Source: Chloroflexota bacterium
GTDB lineage: Bacteria > Chloroflexota > UBA6077 > FW602-bin22 > JACPRP01
NCBI GenBank assembly: GCA_016189905.1
Contig: JACPRP010000001.1
Location: 62,001 to 126,000, forward strand
DNA: 64,000 bases
Reading direction: 5' to 3'
Position 1 is the first letter of the stretch. Each line of letters opens with the position of its first letter. A model generated the notes under the pieces. The model searched no databases. It was given only the letters and a program-made list of their open reading frames with translations, and was not told the origin of the DNA. A program made the position numbers and the translations under genes. Shown piece by piece: positions 26,713 to 34,869 of this stretch.

Positions 26713-27480
26713 TCACCAAAGGATCCAGCTCTTCTTCCGTCGGGGAACCGTCGGTTCAGGAAGATCAGGGACCTCATCGTTGATAAGCGCCTCGGGGATG
26801 GATGTCACCATCGCCAGCGCCAGGTCCTCGCCAACGATCCGTCTCGCGTACTCGACTGCCTCCGAGAGAACAGGTGGCCTCGAACTGGCGGAGTGAGCAT
26901 CAGACGCGATGACGTGTGCGAGGTTGTGCTCGAGCATTACCTTTGCCGTGTTCTGGGCGCTCCGCCCGAAGACGCCGAGTATGCTGCCCGCCGTCACCTG
27001 AGTGAGAATTCCTCGTTCGACCATCCTCAGCAGAATCCCGATGTCTTCTTGAAACGCCTTACAGCGCTCAGGATGGGCGAGCAACGGCACATAGCCCTGT
27101 AGCTGAAGCTCATAGAGCACCTGTTCGGTATAACGCGGGAGTGAATGCGACACCAGCTCGACCAGAAGGTAGCGGCTGCCGTTGAGAGGAAAGACCATCC
27201 CGTTTTTGGCCAGCGCGGGCGTCATCGGCGTCAAGAGGACTTCAAGTCCTGGCAGCACGCGAAGCTCGACCCCGTGATCGCCGAGAGCTTGACGCAGATC
27301 TTCGACCCCGTCCCTCACCAGCTTCTGGGACAATTCAGTATCCCCCATACTGTTGTGCGGGGTGGCAACCACACACCTAACCCTATCCAGAAGGGCTCTT
27401 TCAGCCATAGCCAGGGCCTCGTCGATGCTTGATGCACCATCATCCAGACCGGGCAAGATGTGGACGTGAATATCGATCAT
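26713..27480 (-). CDS. CpsB/CapC-type PHP-domain tyrosine phosphatase
   Basis: About 255 aa from MIDIHVHILPGLDDGA, the PHP metal site signature. Other metal ligands appear in VVATPHN, LPGLEVLL, LAHPERC and ASDAHS. CpsB/YwqE enzymes remove phosphate from the tyrosine kinase that controls chain length in capsule synthesis. No cognate kinase lies in the window. The start is moved six codons downstream of the ORF-track start to match the family. Second gene of the polysaccharide operon. Confidence 0.9.
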   Translation of the reverse strand: MIDIHVHILPGLDDGASSIDEALAMAERALLDRVRCVVATPHNSMGDTELSQKLVRDGVEDLRQALGDHGVELRVLPGLEVLLTPMTPALAKNGMVFPLNGSRYLLVELVSHSLPRYTEQVLYELQLQGYVPLLAHPERCKAFQEDIGILLRMVERGILTQVTAGSILGVFGRSAQNTAKVMLEHNLAHVIASDAHSASSRPPVLSEAVEYARRIVGEDLALAMVTSIPEALINDEVPDLPEPTVPRRKKSWILW

Positions 27481-27532
27481 TCGCTCATCTTGAGGCATTC
27501 ATGTTACCGCGTCTGCGGCCCTGACACGCCAA

Positions 27533-28072
27533 TCATCCTCTGGCCTTCGTCAGGTGTTCGGCTCCTACCTGGACGCGCGTGAGCCGCCCAAGGATTTCCA
27601 GCAGAACCAGGCAACGCCCCCGCGGTGTCAGGGCACGATCGAAAATCGCCTCTACACCACGGAAAACTCCCGACGTGACCACCACCCGATCACCTGGCGT
27701 GAACCTGGCCGCTGGACGTTTGGTATTCTCGAGAGCCAATCGCTGCCTGATTTCTTCGATGAGTCTGCTTTCCACAGGTAAAGGGGCACCATCGCCACTC
27801 AGGATGTAGCTGACCCCGGGGGCGGAGCGGCTGCGAAGATACTCGTCGGATTCACAGTCGATCTTGAGAAACAGGTAGCCGGGGAAGAGCGGCTCGACAA
27901 CACGCCGCTTCAGTAACGGTAGATACACGATGATGCGCCGGGCATCGAGCACATTGGCCGTCTGACGCTCGGCGTGGGGCTTGGTCTTGAGAACGTACCA
28001 CCGGCGGTTATCGCCTTGCTCGCCAATTACAACGCTTGTAACGCCGATCGTTTCTGTTTGATACAATGACAC
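27533..28072 (-). CDS. Specialised NusG paralogue (RfaH/LoaP/UpxY-like antiterminator)
   Basis: 179 aa with an NGN domain (RRWYVLKTKPHAERQTANVL, PLFPGYLFLKI) and a C-terminal KOW domain (RFTPGDRVVVTSGVFRGVEAIF). It is more divergent than housekeeping NusG and heads a polysaccharide operon, the usual place for operon-specific antiterminators. It should bind RNA polymerase and suppress termination across the roughly 7-kb transcript. AGAGGG touches the ATG, so a TTG two codons later may be the real start. The leader carries a small GAGCC/GGCTC hairpin that could be its recruitment signal. Confidence 0.85.
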   Translation of the reverse strand: MSLYQTETIGVTSVVIGEQGDNRRWYVLKTKPHAERQTANVLDARRIIVYLPLLKRRVVEPLFPGYLFLKIDCESDEYLRSRSAPGVSYILSGDGAPLPVESRLIEEIRQRLALENTKRPAARFTPGDRVVVTSGVFRGVEAIFDRALTPRGRCLVLLEILGRLTRVQVGAEHLTKARG

Positions 28073-28080
28073 ATCCCTCT

Positions 28081-28093
28081 GAGCCTCTGGCTC
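28081..28093 (-). promoter_or_regulatory. Small hairpin in leader of the NusG-like gene
   Basis: GAGCC / GGCTC with a three-base loop, just before the ribosome site. LoaP-type proteins are known to use a short RNA hairpin in the leader; the assignment is by analogy. Confidence 0.35.
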
Positions 28094-28108
28094 TAGTCCG
28101 ATGCACGC

Positions 28109-28137
28109 ATTATATCAAAGCCAAATGCCCCGTGCAA
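28109..28137 (-). promoter_or_regulatory. Promoter of the polysaccharide operon
   Basis: TTGCAC, 17-base spacer, TATAAT on the minus strand, about 30 bases before the NusG-like start. Confidence 0.7.
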
Positions 28138-28236
28138 CAGTTTTCATCCGAAATCGAGGAACCATAGCTTTGAAGGGTTTCCCCACCACATATCGAATCC
28201 GTTCGGCGGTTCCCTCACATCCTAACCCGCCTGACT

Positions 28237-28977
28237 TCACTCACCAGAAGAATTCCAGATATACTCGACCAGTATATCGATCTCCGCGGCAGTGCCGATT
28301 TTTCCCCACGCTGGCATGTAGACAACTCCTGGTCGGCCTTGATCGACCAGTCTGCCGTGCAAGACAACGCTTCTAACCATCTCCCGCGAGCCGAACTTCT
28401 GTTTGAAACCTGGTCCGCCTATTTTCGGGATGATCTGGTGCGATGGGGAGGATGCCGCTTGGTTGCGGATCCCACCAGTTCCCAATGGGCCGTGGCATTT
28501 TGTACAGGCGAAAGATGTGTAGATCTCCTGGCCGGTCCTGGTGCCCGATACTGGCACGTTCAGATTCGGCAATCCGGCCCTGATGTAGGCAACGATATCG
28601 CCGATCTCCTCATCGGAGAGGATGCTATTCCAGGCTGGCATCGAAGCCACGCCATCTTTTTCGATGATCGCGCCATTCTTGATCATCTGGAGGAGCGCGC
28701 CGTCGAATTCGGCACCTTTCGGAAAAGTCTTCTTAAACTCGGCGGAGACGAGGGATGGTCCGGAGGCGGGGAGCAGATCCCGTCCTCGACCTCCAAGTCC
28801 GTGGCATCGCACGCAGCCAAAATCCACGTAGAGCCACGCCCCGTTCTTTACCTCTGGCGAATACTGCCCGCGCGCCGCCTCCAACTCTCCATCGGGGACG
28901 GCCCGTTGCGCACACGCGGCGACGATGATGACGAAAAGCAGCAGAAGCGATACCTGTAATCCTCGCCGTAGCTTCAC
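28237..28977 (-). CDS. Diheme cytochrome c lipoprotein (copy B)
   Basis: About 246 aa. The lipobox VIIVAAC gives a lipid-anchored extracytoplasmic protein. Two c-type heme sites are CVRCH and CTKCH, with MPAW methionines as likely axial ligands in each half. It is a close paralogue of the first gene of this cluster (copy A), and the similarity continues about 100 bases upstream of the coding regions. Aligning the two shows shared codons MKxxRG after an AGG-rich ribosome site, so I use the GTG nine bases inside the ORF-track start. It is last in the cluster and likely passes electrons between the complex and a terminal acceptor. Confidence 0.9.
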   Translation of the reverse strand: MKLRRGLQVSLLLLFVIIVAACAQRAVPDGELEAARGQYSPEVKNGAWLYVDFGCVRCHGLGGRGRDLLPASGPSLVSAEFKKTFPKGAEFDGALLQMIKNGAIIEKDGVASMPAWNSILSDEEIGDIVAYIRAGLPNLNVPVSGTRTGQEIYTSFACTKCHGPLGTGGIRNQAASSPSHQIIPKIGGPGFKQKFGSREMVRSVVLHGRLVDQGRPGVVYMPAWGKIGTAAEIDILVEYIWNSSGE

Positions 28978-29137
28978 TTTGTGCACCCCTTTGCTTAACT
29001 TTCGATCCTCGATCCTTAGTTTCGAAGACCCAACAGATGGCGAGAATGCAATTGCTATGCATCAGGTCCACATTACAGTGTGGCTGCAACGACATCAGCG
29101 TCGCCGGGTTCATGAACTTTAACTATTTGTGATGATC

Positions 29138-31258
29138 TTAACGGCCACCGGCCATTGCCTTGAAGAACTCGAGCAGAGCCGCGATGTCATCCTTGCTGAT
29201 TGGCCCTCCTTTCTCCTCTCCCCACGATGGCATCGCGCCCTTGCCGTTTGCGATGCTCATTCCCAACGCTGCATCTCCACGCTCCTGTAACCAGGCAGCG
29301 TCAGCCAGCTTCGCCTCCGAGACTCTGTCACGGCTCTGGCCGTGGCAGGCCTGGCAGTTCTTGGCATACAGGTCTCGTCCGCGCGCGGCGTCACCGCTGA
29401 GCTTCACTTCGACGCGCTGGCCAGACCCCGAGCCCGACGCGGCCTGTCCGCCGCGAGCCGCTTCATTCAAATAGGCGAGAACCGCGGCAATATCGTCCGG
29501 GCTCAGCGGTCCACCTTTCTCTTTACCCCACGCCGGCATGAGCTCCTTGCCATTGGCGATGCTCTGACTCAAAGCATTATCGCCGCGCTGCTGGAGCCAA
29601 TCCGCATCGCCCAGCTTCGCCGTTGGCATCGTACTTCGATTCTCGCCATGGCACGTCCCGCAGTACTTGGCGTAGATCTCCTTGCCCTTTGCCGTGATGC
29701 CACCCGGCCCCGCGGCGCTATTGTTGCCAGGCACCGCTGGCGGGTTGTTCGTCGTCGACGCTGATACGCCGGCCGCCGACTTCAAGTACGCGAGCACCGC
29801 CGCGATGTCGTCCTGGCTGAGCTGGCCACCCTTCTCCTTGCCCCAGGCAGGCATCGCACCTTTGCCGTTAGCGATACTTTGAGCCATGGCGGCGTCGCCG
29901 CGCTGCTGAAGCCAGCTAGCATCCGCAAGCTTTGCAGAGGGCAGCAGGTCACGGGCTGCGCCATGGCAAACCGTGCAACTCTTGGTGAAGATATCCTTCC
30001 CACGAGCGACCACAGAGTCACCGGCCTGGGCCGGCGGCGCAGGGGGAGCGTCTCCGGCCGGCGGCGAGGTCTCAGCGACACCCCGCAGATAATCGACCAG
30101 GCTCTTGATTTCAGCCGGCGATAGCGGTCCACCAGATGCCTGGCCCCATGCGGGCATGCCCCGGGTATTGCCCTGACTGATCTGGCGCTGGAGCGCTTCG
30201 TCCGAGCGGGCCCCGAGGAACTCAGGAGATCTAAGGTTGGCGCCAGCGACCTTATTGCCGCCTTCGCCGTGACACCCCGCGCAGCTATTAATATAGAGAT
30301 CGCGACCCTGGCTGGCCTTCTCTGGACCGATCAGCGCCGTATCGGCTGGGAGCCCTGCCGAAGACTTTAGATAGGCAAGGATAGCGCCGATCTGCGATGC
30401 CTGAAACGTGCCGCCCTTTGACGGCCCGAAGCCAGGCATTACCCCACTCCCTTCTGAGACCACCGAGGTGAGCCTGCCATCGCCAAGTCGACGAAGCAAC
30501 TCTGGGGTCGTGAGGGCGACATTCGGCACCAGGTTGCCGCGCTCGCCGTGGCAGTGGAGACAACTGGCCATATAGAGGTCACGCCCCTGGCGTACTTCCT
30601 CGGCCGTTGCCGCCTCAGCATTATAGCGCAAGTAAGAGACGAGCGCTTGCACCTGCTCCTCGCTGAGTGGATTCGGCACCCCTGAACGGAAAGCTGGCAT
30701 CGGACTCTTCCCATCGCTGATGACATCGATCAACTGAGCATCGGTTCGCGAATTAAGGAAGCTCTTCTCGGCCAGCGGCACCGCCGGGATGCGGTCGCCC
30801 CTGTCGCCGTGACAGCGGGCGCACTCTTGCTGGAAGACGGTCCGGCCAGAGCTGGCGAGGATAGTCGGGCTCGTACGCCCGGCGGAGGCATTCAGATAGG
30901 CCACCACGGCGCTGATCTGATCGCGCGTGAGCGGGCCACCGCGCTCATCACCCCACGCCGGCATCACCCCCTTACCTCCGCTGATCGCGCTAAACAGGGT
31001 GGCATCGCCACGCAGGTCGAGAAATTCCTTGATGTTCAATGGGGCGACCGGCACACGGTCACCCTTCTCACCGTGGCACGCAACGCAGTTGGCTACATAA
31101 ACCTGCCGGCCTGCCGAAATGGCATCGTCACGCGTCTCAGGTGCCGAACCCTGTAGCGCTGTGCAACCGGCAAAGGCGAGTGCGGCAAAGATGAGTAGGA
31201 TCATCAGCCGGGCCGGACTCGACGGCCACGTCGCAACTTGGGACTGCTGCTCTGTCAT
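29138..31258 (-). CDS. Heptaheme lipoprotein: seven tandem class-I-type cytochrome c domains
   Basis: 706 aa. Lipobox FAGC (Cys32) predicts lipid anchoring outside the cytoplasm. Seven consecutive domains of about 90-95 residues each carry one heme site: CVACH, CARCH, CLHCH, CAGCH, CTVCH, CGTCH, CQACH. Each is followed 40-45 residues later by an MPxW/MPxF axial methionine. Domains 5-7 are most alike (WLQQRGD..SIANGK..MPAWGKEKGG), suggesting recent internal duplication, and Pro/Ala/Gly-rich linkers separate domains 4-7. All hemes look His/Met, hence high potential. It follows the monoheme cytochrome by 21 bases. Probable role: an extended electron wire from the NrfD complex to an acceptor. Confidence 0.92.
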   Translation of the reverse strand: MTEQQSQVATWPSSPARLMILLIFAALAFAGCTALQGSAPETRDDAISAGRQVYVANCVACHGEKGDRVPVAPLNIKEFLDLRGDATLFSAISGGKGVMPAWGDERGGPLTRDQISAVVAYLNASAGRTSPTILASSGRTVFQQECARCHGDRGDRIPAVPLAEKSFLNSRTDAQLIDVISDGKSPMPAFRSGVPNPLSEEQVQALVSYLRYNAEAATAEEVRQGRDLYMASCLHCHGERGNLVPNVALTTPELLRRLGDGRLTSVVSEGSGVMPGFGPSKGGTFQASQIGAILAYLKSSAGLPADTALIGPEKASQGRDLYINSCAGCHGEGGNKVAGANLRSPEFLGARSDEALQRQISQGNTRGMPAWGQASGGPLSPAEIKSLVDYLRGVAETSPPAGDAPPAPPAQAGDSVVARGKDIFTKSCTVCHGAARDLLPSAKLADASWLQQRGDAAMAQSIANGKGAMPAWGKEKGGQLSQDDIAAVLAYLKSAAGVSASTTNNPPAVPGNNSAAGPGGITAKGKEIYAKYCGTCHGENRSTMPTAKLGDADWLQQRGDNALSQSIANGKELMPAWGKEKGGPLSPDDIAAVLAYLNEAARGGQAASGSGSGQRVEVKLSGDAARGRDLYAKNCQACHGQSRDRVSEAKLADAAWLQERGDAALGMSIANGKGAMPSWGEEKGGPISKDDIAALLEFFKAMAGGR

Positions 31259-31279
31259 CCCGTTGTACCCCCCCTGTCC

Positions 31280-31720
31280 TTACTTGTTCATCGACTTTAG
31301 ATAGGCGGTGATCGCCGTCAGGTCGTAATCGCTAACATCCCGCTCCGCAAAAACCGGCATGCCACCCGGGCCCCGACGGACGTTCTCACGCAGCACCTCG
31401 AGGTCTGGTATAGGGCGCGGACCGACAGCGCCGCCTTCTCCATTTACACCGTGGCATCCGGCGCAGCCGTACGCAACATATAGGGCCTTGCCGCGCTCCT
31501 CCATCGGCGCAGTGGCGTCGACCTGGATGGAGAGTGACGCGGGTCGGTAGAGCCGGGGTGGGCCAACCTCCGCCTGCTCGGTGCGGGTGTAACCTGAATC
31601 GAAACGCGATACCAAGTTCGCGTGGGTATATGGGCTGCGCAGGGCCACCCCAATCAAAGTGGCGGGTAACACCACGACAACGATCGTGGCGATGATTGGC
31701 ACGGCGAAACGATGGTTCAT
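31280..31720 (-). CDS. Membrane-anchored monoheme cytochrome c
   Basis: 146 aa from MNHRFAVPIIATIVVVVLPATLIG, a single N-terminal membrane anchor, then one CAGCH heme site and a GGMPVF methionine. ATG follows GGAGAGGG and overlaps the stop of the Ig-like gene (ATGA), whereas the ORF-track start is 52 codons inside that gene. It resembles small cytochrome subunits of NrfD-type quinol dehydrogenases such as ActE. It probably takes electrons from the ferredoxin/NrfD pair. Confidence 0.88.
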   Translation of the reverse strand: MNHRFAVPIIATIVVVVLPATLIGVALRSPYTHANLVSRFDSGYTRTEQAEVGPPRLYRPASLSIQVDATAPMEERGKALYVAYGCAGCHGVNGEGGAVGPRPIPDLEVLRENVRRGPGGMPVFAERDVSDYDLTAITAYLKSMNK

Positions 31721-32448
31721 TGGCCCTCTCCTTTCCGTCGCACACCAGACGCACCGGCATGCACGGACTGGGACGACAGAGTACCGCTGCCGCCTGCCGA
31801 AGCAATCCGAAATATCTGGCTCACCGCGACACCATATAACGACCAGATAGTCAGCAGCACCAGGACTATTGGCCACACGCTAAGCGTAGGCCAGAGCGCC
31901 CCCAGCCCTGTCGCTGGAGACCCAGATCCATGCGCATTCATTTCTGCATTCGATTGTTGACCGCCCGGCGCCGTGTTCAAGCCAGGGATCTGCACTCCTG
32001 CGTGCTGGACATACAGTTGCTGCGCAGGCTCGTCGACCAGAAACCGGTCCGTAGCTCTCGCCGATGTATAGCGGTCATTACCACGAAACTCGGCGCGAAC
32101 ATCGAGCCAACCCGGGTTCCGTACCGAATACTCCGTCTCGGCCACCCCTTCCTTATCGGTCTGAACCTCGGCGATCAAGACATCGGCGGTGGAGCCGAGG
32201 AAAAAAGTGTTGGGCACGACGAAAGCGACCTTGACGCCGGCGAGTGGCGCGCCAGCGGCGTCGACCAGTTTCGCGCCAAGCTTCACGTTCTCTCCCACCT
32301 TCGGCGTCTTCCCGATCGAAAGGCTGATTTTCGTGGCGTTTGCGTGCGTCTCAGCGAAAGCTACTCCCGCCCACGCCGGAGCGAGCAAAGCGAGCAAAGC
32401 ACACAACAAGGCGGCCGACCGGATTCCCTTGACTGTCCTGCAGTTCAT
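31717..32448 (-). CDS. Secreted Ig-like domain protein with C-terminal membrane anchor, part of cytochrome cluster
   Basis: 243 aa. A signal peptide (LLALLAPAWAGVAFAE) precedes a beta-rich domain resembling bacterial Ig-like/invasin-type folds (PKVGENVKLGAKLVDAAGAPLAGVKVAFVVP). A linker and one membrane helix follow (WPIVLVLLTIWSLYGVAV). It has no heme or cluster motif. It overlaps both neighbours by 4 bases, so it is probably a structural subunit of the NrfD complex, perhaps holding the cytochromes at the membrane. Function is inferred only from position. Confidence 0.7.
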   Translation of the reverse strand: MNCRTVKGIRSAALLCALLALLAPAWAGVAFAETHANATKISLSIGKTPKVGENVKLGAKLVDAAGAPLAGVKVAFVVPNTFFLGSTADVLIAEVQTDKEGVAETEYSVRNPGWLDVRAEFRGNDRYTSARATDRFLVDEPAQQLYVQHAGVQIPGLNTAPGGQQSNAEMNAHGSGSPATGLGALWPTLSVWPIVLVLLTIWSLYGVAVSQIFRIASAGGSGTLSSQSVHAGASGVRRKGEGQ

Positions 32449-33866
32449 ACCCCACTCCTTTCCGGGAGACTACGTGGTTCGGGCGCGCGCTGAGGTTCCA
32501 GATCTGCCATAGGCACCGATCCAGGCTCGGGCCCCCTATGCTCGACGACCTCCCATACCGATACCATTGGGAAAAGCTTTACTGCCACCGAGATAATCAG
32601 GGCGAATTGCGCAAAGGCGCCGGCGAGGATCGACCATTCTACCCATGTCGGTGAGTAGCTCGCCGGCTCGTAGGGCATCAGTGGAACGCGAAAGCCCGCG
32701 GCGACGATGAGGTAGCGCTCGATCCACATCGCGATCAGCACCAGAACGGCGGCGACGCAGATCCCTTTTACGTTGCGTGTTTGCGGGAACAGAATAATCA
32801 GACCGGGCACGATCATGCCACCGATGATATAGAACCAGAACTGGACGGAAAACATTCCAACCATCAACTGCTCGAAGTGAAAGCCCGCCTCGCCGGCCAT
32901 CTTGTAGCCGACGGTAACATACTCGTTGAGGTTCGCGTAGGCCATGATCAACGCGAAAGCCCCGAGCATATAGCCCAGACATAGGAACTGCGTCCTGGTG
33001 ACATATTCTTCGAGGCGCAGGAGACGCCTGAGCACCGCCATCAGCAGAATGATGGCGGCAATGCCGGAGTAGATCGCCCCCGCGACGAAGTAGGGGCCAA
33101 AAATGGTACTGTTCATCCCCTCGCGCAGCGTCATAGCAAAGATCCACGAGACCACCGTGTGCACGGAGACTGCCACAGGGATGATGACGATCATCATTAT
33201 CGTCAACGCTCGATCGAGCGCCTTGCGCTGTGCCTCCGTGCCAGTCCACCCCACCGCTGCGACGGTAAAGAAGAGGCGCTTCCAGCGCGGCGCCGTCGGT
33301 CCCAGACGGTCACGACAGAGCGCAAAATCCGGTATAAGCGGCAGGACCAGATAAATCGCGCTGCCCGTAAGATAGGTGCAGATCGCCAACACGTCCCAAA
33401 GCAGGGGCGACTGCCAGCGACCATAAAAGATCATGTTAAGAACTCGGTCGGGACGACCCAAGTCGATCAGTGGGAAAAGGGCACCCACCATCAGCGCGAC
33501 GACGGTGATGAACTCCGCCATGCGCGTGATCGAGAGCTGCCAGCGTGCTTTGGTGACACGCAGAATCGCAGATAAGAGCGTGCCGGCGTGGCTTATACCG
33601 ATGAAGAACACGAAGCTAATAATATAGACGCCCCAGGAGATGCGATCGCGCATGCCCGTCACAATCAGGCCACGATCCCATTGTTGGCTGTAGGCATAGA
33701 ACGCCCAAAGCAGGACCGCCACGAGGAAACCCACCCAAGCGAAATAGGCCGGGCTGCTGCCCGCCAATGGTCGCAAGACACGCCTTTCGAGGCGCTCGCG
33801 CCATTCAGGCGTCACGCCGGGGTGGGCGTGATTGGCGTGCTCACCTTGCATCCTTACCGTGTCCAT
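32445..33866 (-). CDS. NrfD/PsrC-family membrane quinol-interacting subunit
   Basis: 473 aa with about ten membrane helices. Segments WGVYIISFVFFIGISHAGTLLSA and MAEFITVVALMVGALFPLIDLGRPDR are typical of NrfD-like proteins of PsrC, ActC/ActF and QrcD type. It should oxidise or reduce menaquinol at the membrane and exchange electrons with the periplasmic ferredoxin encoded just upstream (13-base overlap). ATG follows GGAGGTGA. Only one NrfD gene is present, whereas alternative complex III has two. Confidence 0.92.
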   Translation of the reverse strand: MDTVRMQGEHANHAHPGVTPEWRERLERRVLRPLAGSSPAYFAWVGFLVAVLLWAFYAYSQQWDRGLIVTGMRDRISWGVYIISFVFFIGISHAGTLLSAILRVTKARWQLSITRMAEFITVVALMVGALFPLIDLGRPDRVLNMIFYGRWQSPLLWDVLAICTYLTGSAIYLVLPLIPDFALCRDRLGPTAPRWKRLFFTVAAVGWTGTEAQRKALDRALTIMMIVIIPVAVSVHTVVSWIFAMTLREGMNSTIFGPYFVAGAIYSGIAAIILLMAVLRRLLRLEEYVTRTQFLCLGYMLGAFALIMAYANLNEYVTVGYKMAGEAGFHFEQLMVGMFSVQFWFYIIGGMIVPGLIILFPQTRNVKGICVAAVLVLIAMWIERYLIVAAGFRVPLMPYEPASYSPTWVEWSILAGAFAQFALIISVAVKLFPMVSVWEVVEHRGPEPGSVPMADLEPQRAPEPRSLPERSGV

Positions 33867-34804
33867 GTCTCACCTCCATCGGAACTCCTCTGCCACGACC
33901 AGACAGTCGGCTTGCGTCCCTTTTTGTATGGGTTACGCCCCACATTCTGGCCGTAGCCCGGGATGTAGTAGACGCGCGGTTCGGTGCCGAGGTCCTCCTT
34001 CAAGTGATAGCTGGAGTTGTAACTGGCGAAGCGCGAAAACTGGACCACCTGAACGCCATTTGTCGCGAGATCCTCTTCCAGGTCGCCGTAGTAGATCGCG
34101 TTGTTCGGGCAGGCCTGCGCGCAATAGGGGAGACGACCTGAGCGCGCCATATGGGGGCAGAAGTTGCACTTCATCACCGTCCCCTTGTAAGCCGGCGACT
34201 GATTCTCGGGATTGTACGTCTGGAAGATCGTCTCGGGCGGCTGCGTTGGCTGGCCCCAGTTGAAGAAGCGGCGGTCATAGGGGCAGGCTTCCATGCAGAT
34301 CCGGCAGCCGATGCAGCGCTCCTGGTCAATCAGCACGATGCCCTCGGGACTATGGAAAGTCGCGCCGACCGGACATACGTTGGTGCAGGGAGAGTTTTGA
34401 CACTGCTGGCACGGTGTCGGAATGAACTGCGTTCCCCCGCCGGGGAGCTCCGCCTCGTACGTCTCAATCCATTCCATCGGTTCTGGGGCGTAATGGCCCT
34501 GGACGCATGCCTGTGTGCACTGTGGTGGCTTGCCCACTGATTGGCAGCCATCACAGGAGCGCAGGTCGATGATCATCGCCCAGCGGCGCACTCGCTTCTC
34601 AGTATCGCCAATCGCTTGGGCTACAGTGTGCTGATGTGCTTTATCCTCAGGCGATTGGCGCGCCGCGCCGAGGACCGGCTTCGCTAGCGCTCCCATTGCG
34701 CCGCTTGCCGCGGCTATGAAAGCCCATTTTAGAATGGAGCGTCGGCCCAGACGCAGCCTCTCTGATCGCCGCCCGTCAGCAGAACCTCCAATCTGTTCGG
34801 TCAT
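33854..34804 (-). CDS. Tat-exported four-cluster ferredoxin (NrfC/PsrB/QrcC-like)
   Basis: About 316 aa from MTEQIGGSADG, preceded by GGAGAG. The N-terminus has a twin-arginine signal (LRLGRRSILKWAFIAAASGA). Cysteine groups CDGCQ..CTQAC, CQQCQNSPCTNVC, CIGCRICMEAC and CNFCPH..CAQAC would hold four clusters. It is the electron-transfer partner of the NrfD subunit and acts outside the cytoplasmic membrane. In DMSO/polysulfide reductases the next partner is a molybdopterin subunit, which is absent here, so electrons must pass to the cytochromes. Confidence 0.92.
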   Translation of the reverse strand: MTEQIGGSADGRRSERLRLGRRSILKWAFIAAASGAMGALAKPVLGAARQSPEDKAHQHTVAQAIGDTEKRVRRWAMIIDLRSCDGCQSVGKPPQCTQACVQGHYAPEPMEWIETYEAELPGGGTQFIPTPCQQCQNSPCTNVCPVGATFHSPEGIVLIDQERCIGCRICMEACPYDRRFFNWGQPTQPPETIFQTYNPENQSPAYKGTVMKCNFCPHMARSGRLPYCAQACPNNAIYYGDLEEDLATNGVQVVQFSRFASYNSSYHLKEDLGTEPRVYYIPGYGQNVGRNPYKKGRKPTVWSWQRSSDGGETWTR

Positions 34805-34869
34805 GCAATCTCTCCTTCCTTTGGTCCAAACGGTGTTGCCTGAACAGTGTGACCCGTAGGACAGTGTTT

